Shown: one piece after another, positions 50,937 to 60,740 of the stretch
Layout of the letters: each line of letters starts with the position of its first letter
Position numbering within the stretch: the stretch's first letter is position 1
Made by a program: the position numbers and the translations under genes
Source: an uncultured Peptostreptococcaceae bacterium
Lineage (GTDB): Bacteria; Bacillota; Clostridia; Peptostreptococcales; Anaerovoracaceae
Direction of reading: 5' to 3'
Assembly: GCA_910588185.1 (NCBI GenBank)
Contig: CAJUQR010000003.1
Span: 32,358-96,357 of the forward strand
Length of the DNA stretch: 64,000 nucleotides
The notes under the pieces: generated by a model
Told to the model about the DNA's origin: nothing
Database searches by the model: none
The model's input: the letters and a program-made list of their open reading frames with translations, nothing else

Positions 50937-51863
50937 ATGCCAATTAAGATAGCCAATGGGCTTCCGGCACGAAAGACACTTGAGAGTGAAAATATATTTG
51001 TAATGGATGAAATGAGGGCAACTACTCAGGATATACGTCCTTTGCATATTTTAATATTAAATTTGATGCCTACAAAGATTACAACCGAGACGCAGCTTGC
51101 AAGACTTCTCGGAAATACGCCTCTTCAGATAGAAGTAGAGCTTCTTGCCGTAGGGAGAACTCCCAAACACACGTCAAAAGAACATATGCTTACTTTTTAC
51201 AAGACCTTTGATGAAGTGAAAGACAGCTATTTTGACGGTATGATAATAACGGGGGCTCCTGTTGAAACTATGGAGTTTGAAGATGTGGAATACTGGCCTG
51301 AGCTTTGCAGGATAATGGACTGGAGTACGTCCCATGTTTACAGCACTTTCCATATATGCTGGGGCGCACAGGCAGCTTTATACTATCATTACGGTATTCC
51401 GAAAGAACAGCTTTCGGAGAAAATGTTCGGTGTTTTCCACCACAGAGTGACTCATAAAGGATCTATATTGTTTAGAGGGTTTGATGATGTTTTTATGGTT
51501 CCGCATTCAAGGCATACCACTGTAAGGCGTGAGAATATACTAAAAGTACCGCAGCTTAAAATACTTGCAGAAAGTGAAGAGGCCGGGGTGTATGCGCTAT
51601 CTACAGATGGAGGCAGAAGAATATTTATAACGGGGCATTCAGAGTATGATACTGATACCCTTGGGCAGGAATATTGGAGAGATAAGAATCAAGGTCTTCC
51701 TATTAAGGTACCTAAAAATTATTTCCCTGATGACGATGATTCAAAGGAGCCTAGCTGTACTTGGCGTTCCAGCGCCAATTTGCTGTATTCCAATTGGCTC
51801 AATTATTTTGTATATCAGTCTACACCGTATGATGTAAATACAGTGCCCAAAATTGAAAAGTAG
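50937..51863 (+). CDS. metA: Homoserine O-acetyltransferase (MetA family)
   Basis: MetA acylates homoserine, the first committed step to methionine. The 308-residue protein has MPIKIANGLPARKTLESENI, the catalytic cysteine in FHICWGAQAALYYHYG, and the FITGHSEYDTDTL segment. The specificity position in GAPVETMEFEDVEYW is glutamate; established work on this family links Glu to acetyl-CoA and Gly to succinyl-CoA, so acetyl transfer is predicted. AGAGAGGTG precedes the ATG. No SAM riboswitch or T-box was seen upstream. Confidence 0.92.
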   Translation: MPIKIANGLPARKTLESENIFVMDEMRATTQDIRPLHILILNLMPTKITTETQLARLLGNTPLQIEVELLAVGRTPKHTSKEHMLTFYKTFDEVKDSYFDGMIITGAPVETMEFEDVEYWPELCRIMDWSTSHVYSTFHICWGAQAALYYHYGIPKEQLSEKMFGVFHHRVTHKGSILFRGFDDVFMVPHSRHTTVRRENILKVPQLKILAESEEAGVYALSTDGGRRIFITGHSEYDTDTLGQEYWRDKNQGLPIKVPKNYFPDDDDSKEPSCTWRSSANLLYSNWLNYFVYQSTPYDVNTVPKIEK

Positions 51864-51888
51864 ATATAATATTAGGAGGAATAAATAA

Positions 51889-52491
51889 ATGTATGTAACT
51901 TGTTTAGATTTAGAAGGAGTGTTAGTACCTGAAATATGGGTAGCATTTGCAGAGGAAACAGGTATTGAAGAACTTAAAAAGACAACTCGCGAGGAGCCTG
52001 ATTATGATAAGCTAATGTCGTTCAGACTGGATGTATTAAGACAGCATGGTCTTGGACTTAAGGAGATTCAGGAAACTATATCAAGAATAGATCCGCTGCC
52101 GGGCGCAAAAGAGTTTTTAGATAAATTGCGTGAAAACGGTCAGGTTGTAATAATCAGCGATACATTTACACAATTTGCACAGCCGCTTATGAAAAAACTA
52201 GGATGGCCTACTATATTCTGTAATGAGCTTATAGTAGCAGAGGATGGAGAAATTACAGACTTTAAAATGAGAATAGATCGTTCCAAATACAGCACTGTAA
52301 AAGCACTTCAGTCTATGGGATTTGAAACCATTGCAAGCGGCGATAGTTACAATGATTTGGGAATGATAAAAGCAAGCAAAGCAGGATTTTTATTTAGAAG
52401 TACAGATTCAATAAAGGCTGATAATCCTGATATACCGGCTTATGAGACATATGATGAACTTTTTAATGCTGTAATGGATGCGCAGAAATAG
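51889..52491 (+). CDS. thrH: Phosphoserine phosphatase/homoserine phosphotransferase ThrH
   Basis: The 200-residue HAD-fold protein opens MYVTCLDLEGVLVPEIWVAF, where DLEGVL replaces the usual DxDxT, a mark of ThrH. It also has VIISDTFTQFAQPL and GDSYNDLGMIKASKAGFLFR. ThrH dephosphorylates phosphoserine and can phosphorylate homoserine from it. Its place 25 bp after metA puts two enzymes that compete for homoserine (to methionine or threonine) side by side. TTAGGAGGAAT precedes the ATG. Confidence 0.9.
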   Translation: MYVTCLDLEGVLVPEIWVAFAEETGIEELKKTTREEPDYDKLMSFRLDVLRQHGLGLKEIQETISRIDPLPGAKEFLDKLRENGQVVIISDTFTQFAQPLMKKLGWPTIFCNELIVAEDGEITDFKMRIDRSKYSTVKALQSMGFETIASGDSYNDLGMIKASKAGFLFRSTDSIKADNPDIPAYETYDELFNAVMDAQK

Positions 52492-52541
52492 TCGCCAATT
52501 TGTAAAACTAAGGATTTACGCTAAGGGGGAAGTTGACTTTT

Positions 52542-53663
52542 ATGGGAAAAGAAACTAAGAAGATTCTAGGATTTATAGCATTTGGCGTGGCTCTTTATGC
52601 TGTTTTAATGAATTTTGGGGCAGTAATTGGAGCGCTTAAAGATTTGTGGGGCTTAATTATTCCTGTAATCGCAGGGCTTATAATTGCTTTTGTGATTAAC
52701 GTGCCTATGAAGGCTTTTGAAAAGCTTTATGCGAAAATTTTTAACAGAAGGGGAAAATCCGAGAGAAATTTTTATGGAATAAGTTTGCTCTCTACGTTTG
52801 TTTGTATAATATTGGTGTTTTACTTGATGTTCACTTTGCTGATTCCTGAGTTGATAAGTTCTTTGACCAGCGTATATGCAGCAGCTGAAGTCAAGGTTCC
52901 GCAGTGGATAGATTATCTCAGCAGTAGAGAGTGGAATATAGATATAGTCACGGATTGGTTTAAGGATTTTGATTTTAAATCTTTACTTGGAGGAGCTATA
53001 GGAGGCATGGGAACGGTTATGGATTCCATTGTGGGAATAACCACTTCGACTGTATCAGGAGTTGTAACCGCTGCTTTTGGAATTATAATAGCTATATATG
53101 TCTTGCTCAGCAAAGATGATCTTTCAAGGCAGAGTAAAAAAGTCCTTTATGGCTATTTGAAAAAGCCTGTAGCAGATAAAATTTGCCGCATTGCAAACAT
53201 GGTCAATGATACTTATACAAAGTTCTTTTCAGGTCAGTGCGTAGAGGCGGCAATACTTGGATTTTTAATATTCATATCGCTTACAATATTTAAAATGCCT
53301 TATGCGGGTCTTATAGGAGTTATGACTGCAATATTGTCGTTTATACCTTATATAGGAGCTTTTTTATCGTGTTTTATAGGAGCATTGTTGGTATTGCTTT
53401 TGTATCCGGATAAGGTTATACTGTTTATAATAGTTTATCAAGTAGCACAGTTTATTGAAAATCAATTTATCTATCCACACGTTGTTGGTAATTCGGTTGG
53501 TCTTTCGGCTCTTTGGACTCTTGTAGCAGTTCTGGTCGGAGGCAATTTCTTTGGATTACTTGGAATGATATTCTTTATACCTCTTACAGCGGTGCTCTAT
53601 AGTTTGGTAAGCGGTAATGTAAATGATAAACTTGATAAAAAAGGCTTGACTGTAAAGTCATAG
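52542..53663 (+). CDS. AI-2E family transporter (TqsA/YdbI/PerM-like)
   Basis: The 373-residue membrane protein has two N-terminal helices, a soluble loop (WIDYLSSREWNIDIVTDWFK), and six C-terminal helices with PYAGLIGVMTAILSFIPYIG and VVGNSVGLSALWTLVAVLVG. The family exports small molecules or ions; substrate unknown. I chose ATG 52542; a TTG at 52533 lies too close to AGGGGGAAG. Confidence 0.85.
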   Translation: MGKETKKILGFIAFGVALYAVLMNFGAVIGALKDLWGLIIPVIAGLIIAFVINVPMKAFEKLYAKIFNRRGKSERNFYGISLLSTFVCIILVFYLMFTLLIPELISSLTSVYAAAEVKVPQWIDYLSSREWNIDIVTDWFKDFDFKSLLGGAIGGMGTVMDSIVGITTSTVSGVVTAAFGIIIAIYVLLSKDDLSRQSKKVLYGYLKKPVADKICRIANMVNDTYTKFFSGQCVEAAILGFLIFISLTIFKMPYAGLIGVMTAILSFIPYIGAFLSCFIGALLVLLLYPDKVILFIIVYQVAQFIENQFIYPHVVGNSVGLSALWTLVAVLVGGNFFGLLGMIFFIPLTAVLYSLVSGNVNDKLDKKGLTVKS

Positions 53664-53703
53664 TCTCAATATTGTAGATTTGCCGCCGGGTAAAAACGAC
53701 TTT

Positions 53704-53766
53704 AAGCGTTGTGCTTTGCATCATTAGGCCTTTGAAGATGCAAAAGACTCAGCGCTTTTATTTTTG
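53704..53766 (+). terminator. Terminator after the AI-2E transporter gene
   Basis: AAGCG...CTTTGCATC and GATGCAAAAG...GCGCTT form a long imperfect stem, followed by TTATTTTT. Confidence 0.6.
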
Positions 53767-53776
53767 GAGTTGGAAG

Positions 53777-55078
53777 ATGAAGAAAAATGTACAATTAATA
53801 AATTTTATAAAATATGCTTCCATGAATGTCCTTGGAATGATTTCTTTGTCATGTTATATACTGGCAGATACATTTTTTATATCAAAAGGCCTTGGAACCT
53901 ATGGCCTTGCAGCCCTTAATTTAGCAATTCCCATATACAGTTTTGTGCATGGCAGCGGACTTATGGTAGGAATGGGAGGCGCTACGAAGTTTGCCATAGC
54001 TAAGGGCAAGGAAGATTTGGAAGAAGGCAGGAAAGTGTTTACCAATTCCTTTGTTATGGCGGTTGTTATAGCTTTTGCATTTTTTGTCTTAGGAATTGGA
54101 TTGAGTCAAAAAATCACTGAGGTTATGGGTGCAGATGAAAATATATTTGCCATGACCAATACATATATGAAGACGATTTTAATGTTCTCGCCTGCTTTTA
54201 TGATTAACAATCTGCTTCAATGCTTTGTAAGAAACGATGGAGACCCTAGACTTTCTATGATAGCTATGATATCGGGAAGTATGTCAAATATAGTACTGGA
54301 TTATGTGTTTATTTTTCCGCTGGATATGGGAATGTTTGGTGCAGTAATCGCTACATGTATTGCACCTATAATAAGCATAATGATTCTTTTAATACATTTT
54401 ATCAGTAAGAAAAATAGCTTGAAATTTTGCCGTTCTTCAGTAAATGTTATGAGAATTAAAAATAATTTTTCATTGGGGATACCGTCGCTTGTGACAGAGA
54501 TTTCGTCGGGAGTCGTAATAATAGTCTTCAATATGATAACTATGAAAATTGCAGGAAATGTTGGAGTTGCAGCATATGGAGTGATAGCGAATATTTCTAT
54601 AGTGGTAATATCTATTTATACAGGAATAGCACAAGGTTCACAGCCTTTGCTAAGCGGATGTTACGGACGAGGTGAACGGCAGGAGATGAGAGCTATTCTT
54701 CGCTATGCGATTATTGCTATGATTGGAGTTTCAATAATTGTATATATAATTATGTTGACATTTGCGGAACCTGTAGTGGGGATTTTTAACAGTGAAAATG
54801 ATTGTATGCTTTCATCTATTGCAGTGACAGGGCTTAAACTTTACTTTATAGCTGTGTTGTTCGTTGGATTTAATATTATAATTTCTGTATATTTTACCTC
54901 TATGGAAAAGGCTTTGCCAGCACAGGCAGTATCCATTATAAGAGGCTTGATATTGATAGTTCCTATGGCACTTTTAATGTCTGGTATTTGAGGACTTACA
55001 GGCACTTGGCTTTCTTTTCCGGCAACAGAAGCAATAGTGAGCATAGGTGCAATAATTTATTTAAAGATAAAAGATTAG
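53777..55078 (+). CDS. MATE family efflux transporter with an in-frame TGA near the end
   Basis: The reading frame from ATG 53777 (after TTGGAGTTGG) gives 404 residues to a TGA at 54989-54991. The same frame continues with 28 codons that fit the family C-terminus (GLTGTWLSFPATEAIVSIGA, then IIYLKIKD stop at 55076). MATE proteins export drugs or metabolites using Na+ or H+ gradients; MISLSCYILADTFFISKGLG and FARNDG-like VRNDGDPRLSMIAMI mark the family. The TGA removes the last helix. It is a nonsense mutation, a sequencing error, or readthrough. Confidence 0.85.
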
Positions 55079-55090
55079 GAGGGACATGAG

Positions 55091-55802
55091 ATGAAAAAAA
55101 TTTATAATTGAGAAAGATTTTTTGGAAATTTTTCCTGAAGCTAAGATAGGAGTTTTAGTGTGTGAGGGAATTGATAACCACATAAAAGATGAAGATAGAT
55201 ATGAAGAGTATCTAAAGGAATCTTGTGAAAAAGCTCTTATACACGTGTCAAATCCTGAATTTACTGAGAATCCTATCATAAGGACATGGAGAGATGCTTT
55301 TTATAAGTTTAAGACTAAGAAAGGAGCAAGATGCTCCATAGAGGCTCTCTTAAAAAGGATTTCTAAAGGCGGAGAAATAGGGTGTATCAATCCTTTGGTG
55401 GATATATATAACGGTATTTCTTTAAAATACGGAGTTCCTGTAGGAGGAGAGAACATAGATGCATTTGATGGTGATAACAGGCTGACAGTGGCAGACGGAA
55501 GCGAAGAATTTATAACTCTTGGAAGTGATAAGAGCGAACCTCCTTATCCAGGAGAGGTAGTATATAAAGATGATGCAGGAGCTATTTGTAGATGCTTTAA
55601 TTGGAGGGAATCTGTAAGAACTATGCTTACAGAAGATACGAAAAACGCTTTTATGTGTATAGAGACTGTAAGCGGAGAAAGAAATGACGTAATGGAACAG
55701 GCTCTGTCTGAGTTAAAAAAGATGATAGAAGAAGATTTAGGAGGAAAGTGTGAAAAATATATACTTTCTAAGGATATGCCTGAAGTAATAATTTCAAAAT
55801 AG
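55091..55802 (+). pseudogene. B3/4 domain protein, frameshifted in an A7 run at codon 3
   Basis: ATG 55091 follows TAGGAGGGACATGAG, a perfect ribosome binding site, but the frame stops after six codons. One A fewer in the A7 run (55094-55100) would give MKKFIIEKDFLEIFPEAKIG and continue to 55802 as an intact protein of about 236 residues. It resembles the B3/B4 domain of phenylalanyl-tRNA synthetase beta (IRTWRDAFYKFKTKKGARCS, INPLVDIYNGISLKYGVPVG). Free-standing forms may edit misacylated tRNA. A TTG start at 55122 is possible but has no ribosome binding site. Confidence 0.75.
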
Positions 55803-55889
55803 GAGACTTATATTTGTTGATTATTGTCTTTTTAGTTGATAGAATAAAAGCAGTAATTTAAGATACGGACCGAAAAGGAGGAGCCTAAA

Positions 55890-56516
55890 ATGGAAGATAT
55901 TAAACGTAGCTGTGTTGATTGTGCTGTAGGTCTTTGTGACGAAGGAGAGGGTAATTTTCCTGAATTTTGTAGGACTACGCACATGGATCCTGATATTAAA
56001 GCTGAAGCGCTGAAGGAATACCAAGAAGAGGAAAACAAGAATATCGCTATTTCTTCTGCCATGGTTGAGGCTGAAGGATATGGAGTTTATCCTAGAGCGC
56101 AGGAAATAGTGGAATTTGCCAAGAAGATGGGATACAAAAAAATCGGTATTGCTACATGTGTAGGTTTGCTTAAGGAAGCAAGGGCATTTACAAAACTTCT
56201 CAGACATCATGGATTTGAGGTTACAGGAGTGGCATGTAAAGCAGGTTCTACCCCTAAAACTGATATAGGCATAGATGATGCTGCCTGCGGAGTAGGCGAT
56301 TTTATTTGCAATCCTATTTTACAGGCAAAGATTCTCAACGAAGAAAACTGCGACCTAAAGGTTGTTATGGGACTTTGCGTAGGTCATGACAGTTTGTTTT
56401 ATAAATATGCTGAAGGAGTGGTAACTACTCTTATAACTAAAGACCGTGTTACAGGTCATAATCCTGCGGTAGTACTTTATCAACTGGATTCATATTATAG
56501 CAAACTGATGAAATAG
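55890..56516 (+). CDS. DUF1847 cysteine-rich protein
   Basis: The 208-residue protein has an N-terminal CVDCAVGLCDEGEGNFPEFC metal-binding motif and further cysteines (GIATCVGLLKEA, VACKAGSTPKTDIGIDDAAC, MGLCVGHDSLF), as in the DUF1847 metal-binding family. Role unknown; redox or metal chemistry in anaerobes is likely. AAGGAGGAG precedes the ATG. The amidohydrolase gene follows after 9 bp. Confidence 0.82.
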   Translation: MEDIKRSCVDCAVGLCDEGEGNFPEFCRTTHMDPDIKAEALKEYQEEENKNIAISSAMVEAEGYGVYPRAQEIVEFAKKMGYKKIGIATCVGLLKEARAFTKLLRHHGFEVTGVACKAGSTPKTDIGIDDAACGVGDFICNPILQAKILNEENCDLKVVMGLCVGHDSLFYKYAEGVVTTLITKDRVTGHNPAVVLYQLDSYYSKLMK

Positions 56517-56525
56517 GAGATATTA

Positions 56526-57809
56526 ATGGCTAAATACGCTTATATAAACGGTATCATTTTGGACGGAACAGAAGATATGGAGCCTCAGACAGGGAAGATG
56601 ATTTTGACCGATGGGCAGCTTATAGAATCTGTGACAGACCAAAAGGACGATTTGGCAGGCTACCAGATTGTAGACTTAGCTGGTAAATACATAATGCCGG
56701 GGCTTGTAAACTTGCATGTTCATCTGCCGGCAGGCGGCAAGCCAAAGAAAAAGCCGTCAGATCCGGTAAAATTAGTTAAGCTGGTAACCAGCAATGCTCT
56801 GTTTAAGTGCATTGGACTTTCTATGTGCCAGTCATATGCCAAGATGCAACTTATGAGTGGAGTTACCACGATAAGGACTGTAGGCGGTGTAGCAGATTAT
56901 GATACTATTATAAGAGATAAAATTAAATCAGGGAAGATATTGGGACCACGTATAGTTGCTTCCAATATGGCCGTTTCAGTGGAGAACGGTCATATGGCTC
57001 ATTCTCTTGCTTATGTGACAGAAAGCGCCGACGAAGCGGCTGATTATGTCAGAATTATAGCAAAAGATAAACCGGACGTTATAAAGCTGATGATAACCGG
57101 CGGAGTTTTGGATGCTAAAGTTAAAGGTGAACCGGGCGAATTAAAAATGCCCGCAGAATATGTAAAAGCAGCATGTGATGAGGCACATAATCTGGGGTTT
57201 AAAGTTGCCGCTCATGTTGAAAGTCCTGAGGGAGTTAAGTGTGCTCTTGAGAACGGAGTTGATACCATAGAGCACGGAGCAAAGCCCACTCCTGAAATAA
57301 TTGATCTTTTTAAAGAAAAAGGTGCATGTCATGTGGCTACTTTATCGCCTGCATTGCCATTTGCCCTTTTCGACAGGAGCATAAGCAATGCCAGTGATAT
57401 GGAGCAATATAACGGGGAATTGGTATTTGAAGGAATAATCCAGTGTGCAAAGTCTTGTCTTGAAGAGGAAATTCCTGTGGGGCTTGGTACAGATACAGGT
57501 TGCCCTTATGTGACACATTATGATATGTGGAGAGAGTTGAATCATTTTCATAAGTTCTGCGGTGTGTCAAATAAATTTGCACTGCATACAGCAACCATGA
57601 TAAATGCTCAAATTGCAGGTCTTGGGGATATTACAGGTTCAATTGAGGCAGGCAAATGTGCTGACTTTGTTGTCACACAAAAAAATCCTCTTGATGACTT
57701 GCAAGCTTTAAGAAATATAAGTATGGTTGTAGCTTGCGGAAATTTGATTGCAAATCCTAAGGTTAAAAAATTGCCTGAGGTTGAGAAAGAACTTGATAAG
57801 TTCTTATAA
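56526..57809 (+). CDS. Metal-dependent amidohydrolase (imidazolonepropionase-like)
   Basis: The 427-residue protein has the metal-binding IMPGLVNLHVHLPAGG, the lysine segment VIKLMITGGVLD, AHVESPEGVKCALENGVDTI with EHGAKPTPE, and the aspartate in VGLGTDTGCPYVTHYDMWRE. It hydrolyses C-N or peptide bonds; related proteins act as prolidases or on heterocycles. Specificity cannot be inferred. It is linked to DUF1847 upstream. Confidence 0.83.
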   Translation: MAKYAYINGIILDGTEDMEPQTGKMILTDGQLIESVTDQKDDLAGYQIVDLAGKYIMPGLVNLHVHLPAGGKPKKKPSDPVKLVKLVTSNALFKCIGLSMCQSYAKMQLMSGVTTIRTVGGVADYDTIIRDKIKSGKILGPRIVASNMAVSVENGHMAHSLAYVTESADEAADYVRIIAKDKPDVIKLMITGGVLDAKVKGEPGELKMPAEYVKAACDEAHNLGFKVAAHVESPEGVKCALENGVDTIEHGAKPTPEIIDLFKEKGACHVATLSPALPFALFDRSISNASDMEQYNGELVFEGIIQCAKSCLEEEIPVGLGTDTGCPYVTHYDMWRELNHFHKFCGVSNKFALHTATMINAQIAGLGDITGSIEAGKCADFVVTQKNPLDDLQALRNISMVVACGNLIANPKVKKLPEVEKELDKFL

Positions 57810-57939
57810 TTCCCTGCATGTCCAAAAAGTTCACTTGCTTGATTGGCTGGGACAAGGTATAATAATAAAATAAAAGGATTGCAGATTACTTGTAATGTCT
57901 CAAGTGATTTGAAAATTAACTTCCTAAGGAGGAAATTAA

Positions 57940-58230
57940 ATGCAGCAGAGGAGAAGGAATTCCTTTGGATTACCTGATTTTGCAAGAGGATATGGAGCTG
58001 TTTTTGTAGCGCTTTTTGGAGTTTGCTGGATTATTGCGGCTATAGTTTATAAAACTCATTGGTTTATGATAGTTATAGGAGTACTTCTTACTATAAGAGG
58101 AACTTTGAGGACCATAGAGAATATGAAAGGACCTAAACAAAAGACGCCGAGTGTGATTAAGGCTGTAAAAAAAGAATATCAAGAGTATCAGGAGCTGAAG
58201 AATAGCCTTAAAGAACAAGAGAAAAAATAG
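57940..58230 (+). CDS. Small membrane protein with two helices
   Basis: The 96-residue product has a basic N-terminus (MQQRRRNSFG), two hydrophobic segments (VFVALFGVCWIIAAIVY and FMIVIGVLLTIRGTL) and a charged C-terminal helix rich in Lys/Glu/Gln. I do not recognise a family. AAGGAGGAAATTAA precedes the ATG and a terminator follows. Confidence 0.7.
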   Translation: MQQRRRNSFGLPDFARGYGAVFVALFGVCWIIAAIVYKTHWFMIVIGVLLTIRGTLRTIENMKGPKQKTPSVIKAVKKEYQEYQELKNSLKEQEKK

Positions 58231-58240
58231 TAAACATTTT

Positions 58241-58272
58241 ATCGACATGATTTGCATCATGTCGATTTTTTT
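58241..58272 (+). terminator. Terminator after the small membrane protein gene
   Basis: ATCGACATGAT and ATCATGTCGAT form a perfect 11-bp stem with TTGC loop, followed by TTTTTTT. Confidence 0.9.
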
Positions 58273-58369
58273 AAATGAAAAAGATTATGGACTGTGTCTT
58301 AAGCCACATTTCAAAAAGTAGATAGTAAACATGGCATAATGATGTGACACATATGAATCAAACCCCGAT

Positions 58370-58450
58370 AAATTAGAGATTTTTAAGCAATTTTCGGGGT
58401 AAGACCCTGGGCAATGACAGAAAAAAGATAAAATTTCGGGGTGGGAACCT
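58370..58450. repeat. Keyword-type intergenic element (CCCCGA / TTCGGGG)
   Basis: ACCCCGATAAATT at 58370 is followed by AATTTTCGGGGT near 58392 and AATTTCGGGGTGGG near 58434. The words are again joined to AATTT/AAATT and lie between convergent genes. A GTAAGACCCTGGGC segment separates them. The rest of 58273-58520 shows no gene. Confidence 0.5.
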
Positions 58451-58521
58451 TGCTGCCTTTGATTGGCGAGATTTTATTTATTGTGGTATAAAAAATTTCA
58501 ATTCATATTTTTACGAATAAG

Positions 58522-58580
58522 TTAAAAAAATGTTGGCAAGCTGATGCATATAACATCAAAATGTCAACATTTTTAACAAA
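58522..58580 (-). terminator. Inverted repeat after the EamA gene, related to the dispersed element
   Basis: TTAAAAAAATGTTGGCAAG and ATGTCAACATTTTTAAC can pair across a 20-base loop and would end the minus-strand EamA transcript. The words resemble GCCAACATTTTT of the dispersed repeats. Confidence 0.55.
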
Positions 58581-58582
58581 AG

Positions 58583-59476
58583 TTATTCAATAGGGCGCTC
58601 CTTTTTAGTAAGCAGGAAGATTGTAATTAAGATACATGAGAATCCTATCAAGTCCATATAGTGGAAAGGAACTTTTAGCCACACGATCATAAATGCGGCA
58701 GCTGAAACCGGCTCTACGCTTGCAAGCATGCTGGCGGTTACAGGTCCTACCATCGTAATCCCCTTTAAATAAAGGGTGAATGTTAGAACTGTTCCAAATA
58801 TGACGATGCCTGCAAATGCTGCTATGAACCTAAAATCAGAACTTAGCTGAACTTTCCACGCTTGAGATAAAACGGCTAGAACTATACCGCCTAGCAGCAT
58901 GCCGTATCCTGTAATGGTTACACTGCTGTATTGTTTTGTAATGTTGCCTGGAATCAATGTGTAAAGCGCTAAGGCTACTGCTGCAAGTAGACCCCATATG
59001 AGGCCGCTTGTATTTATTATCATGTTTGAAATGTTTCCGTGAGTGGCAATAAAAAATGTTCCGATGATTACAAGGAAGATTGCAAAAGATTCCCTTGCAG
59101 TCGGAAGCCTTTTTTGCATTACGCAGCTTGCTATCATGACCAGTACGGGACCTATATATTGCAGGATTGTAGCTGTCCCTGAGTTGGTATATGATATTGC
59201 GGTCATGTATGTTAGTTGTGAAGCCATTATACCAAAAACTGCAAATATTATAAGTTTGATGTAGTCGGTTTTTACTTTCCAGATTCCAAGCATATTTTTT
59301 TTGTCTGTAATAAAACCTATGCAGCATAGAATTATTCCGGCAGAAAGCATTCTTATTGAAGTAAGATGAGCCGGTTCTATTGGAAACCTTTCAAATATGT
59401 ATTGACCACATGCACCTGAAAAACCCCAAAGTATACCTGCCAAAATTGTGATTAAAGCACCAAGATTTTTTTTCAT
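58583..59476 (-). CDS. EamA/DMT family transporter
   Basis: The 297-residue protein has ten predicted helices in two EamA repeats, with GILWGFSGACGQYIFERFPI at the start and MLASVEPVSAAAFMIVWLKV near the end. Family members export amino acids or other metabolites. It begins directly at the stop of the aldo/keto reductase gene, so both are in one operon. Confidence 0.88.
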   Translation of the reverse strand: MKKNLGALITILAGILWGFSGACGQYIFERFPIEPAHLTSIRMLSAGIILCCIGFITDKKNMLGIWKVKTDYIKLIIFAVFGIMASQLTYMTAISYTNSGTATILQYIGPVLVMIASCVMQKRLPTARESFAIFLVIIGTFFIATHGNISNMIINTSGLIWGLLAAVALALYTLIPGNITKQYSSVTITGYGMLLGGIVLAVLSQAWKVQLSSDFRFIAAFAGIVIFGTVLTFTLYLKGITMVGPVTASMLASVEPVSAAAFMIVWLKVPFHYMDLIGFSCILITIFLLTKKERPIE

Positions 59477-60631
59477 TTATTTTCCTTTAGCTATTATTTC
59501 TTCGTATTTATTGTCTATTTCTTTTAACTTATCGATTATATTGATTTTTTGAGGACATTGAGACTGGCAATTTCCGCACTCAATACAATTCTTAGCATTA
59601 GGACCAAGATTGCCGTAGAGCTCTTCCAGCGAATCCCACAAAAATATGAAATTCCTTGCAGCCGTATCGTTGTAGAACTTAAAGATTTCAGGAATCTTTA
59701 TCTTGGAAGGACATTCGTAACAATAATTACATCCTGTACAAGGGACCATTATATCGCTTCTCAATTTTTCTGCTGCTTTTGGAATAGCATCAAGTTCAGT
59801 TTCTGTAAGCAGGGGACCGGAAAATATCTCTGTATTTTCAATCATTTGTTCCAAAGTAGACATTCCGGAAAGAGTGCACATAATTCCCTTAAGCTGACTG
59901 GTAAACCTTAGCCCGTATGATGCTTTTGAACAAGGACTCTGACCTGCGGCTTTAGTAGCTTCTACTAAAATCTTTTCGGCTTCTTTGCTTGGAAGCTCAG
60001 CCAGCATGCCTCCTCTTAGAGGTTCCATAACAATAATAGGTTTATCGTATTTGCGGGCAATTTTATAAAGTTCTTTAGCATTTATGTAGTCCCAGTCCAT
60101 GTAGTTTAATTGAATCTGTACAAATTCAAGTATATCGCCATATTCTGAAAATATTTTTTCAAGAAGCTCAGGCTGACAATGAACGGACAGACCGATGTGC
60201 TTAGCCAAACCTTTTTCTTTTGCATCTTTCATAAAATGAACCAAATCTAGAGCCTCTATGTTCACCCATGATTCTTCACTTACACTGTGAAGCAAGTAAA
60301 AGTCAAAGTATTCAGTTTTACATTTTGCAAGCTGTTCATTTAATAGTTTCTCAGCATCTTCTGCAGATTTACAAAGCCATGTAGGTAGTTTATCTGCTAA
60401 AAAATATGAGCTGCGAGGGTATTTTGAAAGTACGTTGCCGCAAAAATTCTCTGATTCGCCTTCATGGTATTTGTAAGCAGTATCGAAATAATTGATACCA
60501 CCTTTGAATGCAGCAGCAACCATTTCCTCGCCTTTTTCATAATCTATATTGTCGTCTTGATCTTTCGGAAGTCTCATAGTTCCAAAGCCAATAGCGGAAA
60601 TTTTCAAATCTTTAAAGTTTGTATAACGCAT
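59477..60631 (-). CDS. Aldo/keto reductase with C-terminal 4Fe-4S domain
   Basis: The 384-residue protein has an aldo/keto reductase barrel (IGFGTMRLP, the catalytic FDTAYKYHEGESE, HIGLSVHCQPE) and a C-terminal bacterial ferredoxin-like part with CTGCNYCYECP and CIECGNCQSQCP. Such fused reductases are typical of anaerobes and use ferredoxin or internal clusters. Substrate unknown. TAGGAGGAAAAT precedes the ATG. Confidence 0.9.
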   Translation of the reverse strand: MRYTNFKDLKISAIGFGTMRLPKDQDDNIDYEKGEEMVAAAFKGGINYFDTAYKYHEGESENFCGNVLSKYPRSSYFLADKLPTWLCKSAEDAEKLLNEQLAKCKTEYFDFYLLHSVSEESWVNIEALDLVHFMKDAKEKGLAKHIGLSVHCQPELLEKIFSEYGDILEFVQIQLNYMDWDYINAKELYKIARKYDKPIIVMEPLRGGMLAELPSKEAEKILVEATKAAGQSPCSKASYGLRFTSQLKGIMCTLSGMSTLEQMIENTEIFSGPLLTETELDAIPKAAEKLRSDIMVPCTGCNYCYECPSKIKIPEIFKFYNDTAARNFIFLWDSLEELYGNLGPNAKNCIECGNCQSQCPQKINIIDKLKEIDNKYEEIIAKGK

Positions 60632-60740
60632 GATTTTCCTCCTAAATAAACTAGAATCTACATTATAATTATAGCTTTTTTTGGCAAAGGAGCAATAGGG
60701 AAATATAATGAGATTTTGTTTTGGAGGGGAGGATACCTAA

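Noticed and set aside
54989..54991. Selenocysteine at the TGA of the MATE gene
   Set aside because: MATE exporters are not known selenoproteins, the position is not a catalytic Cys, and no convincing SECIS hairpin follows.
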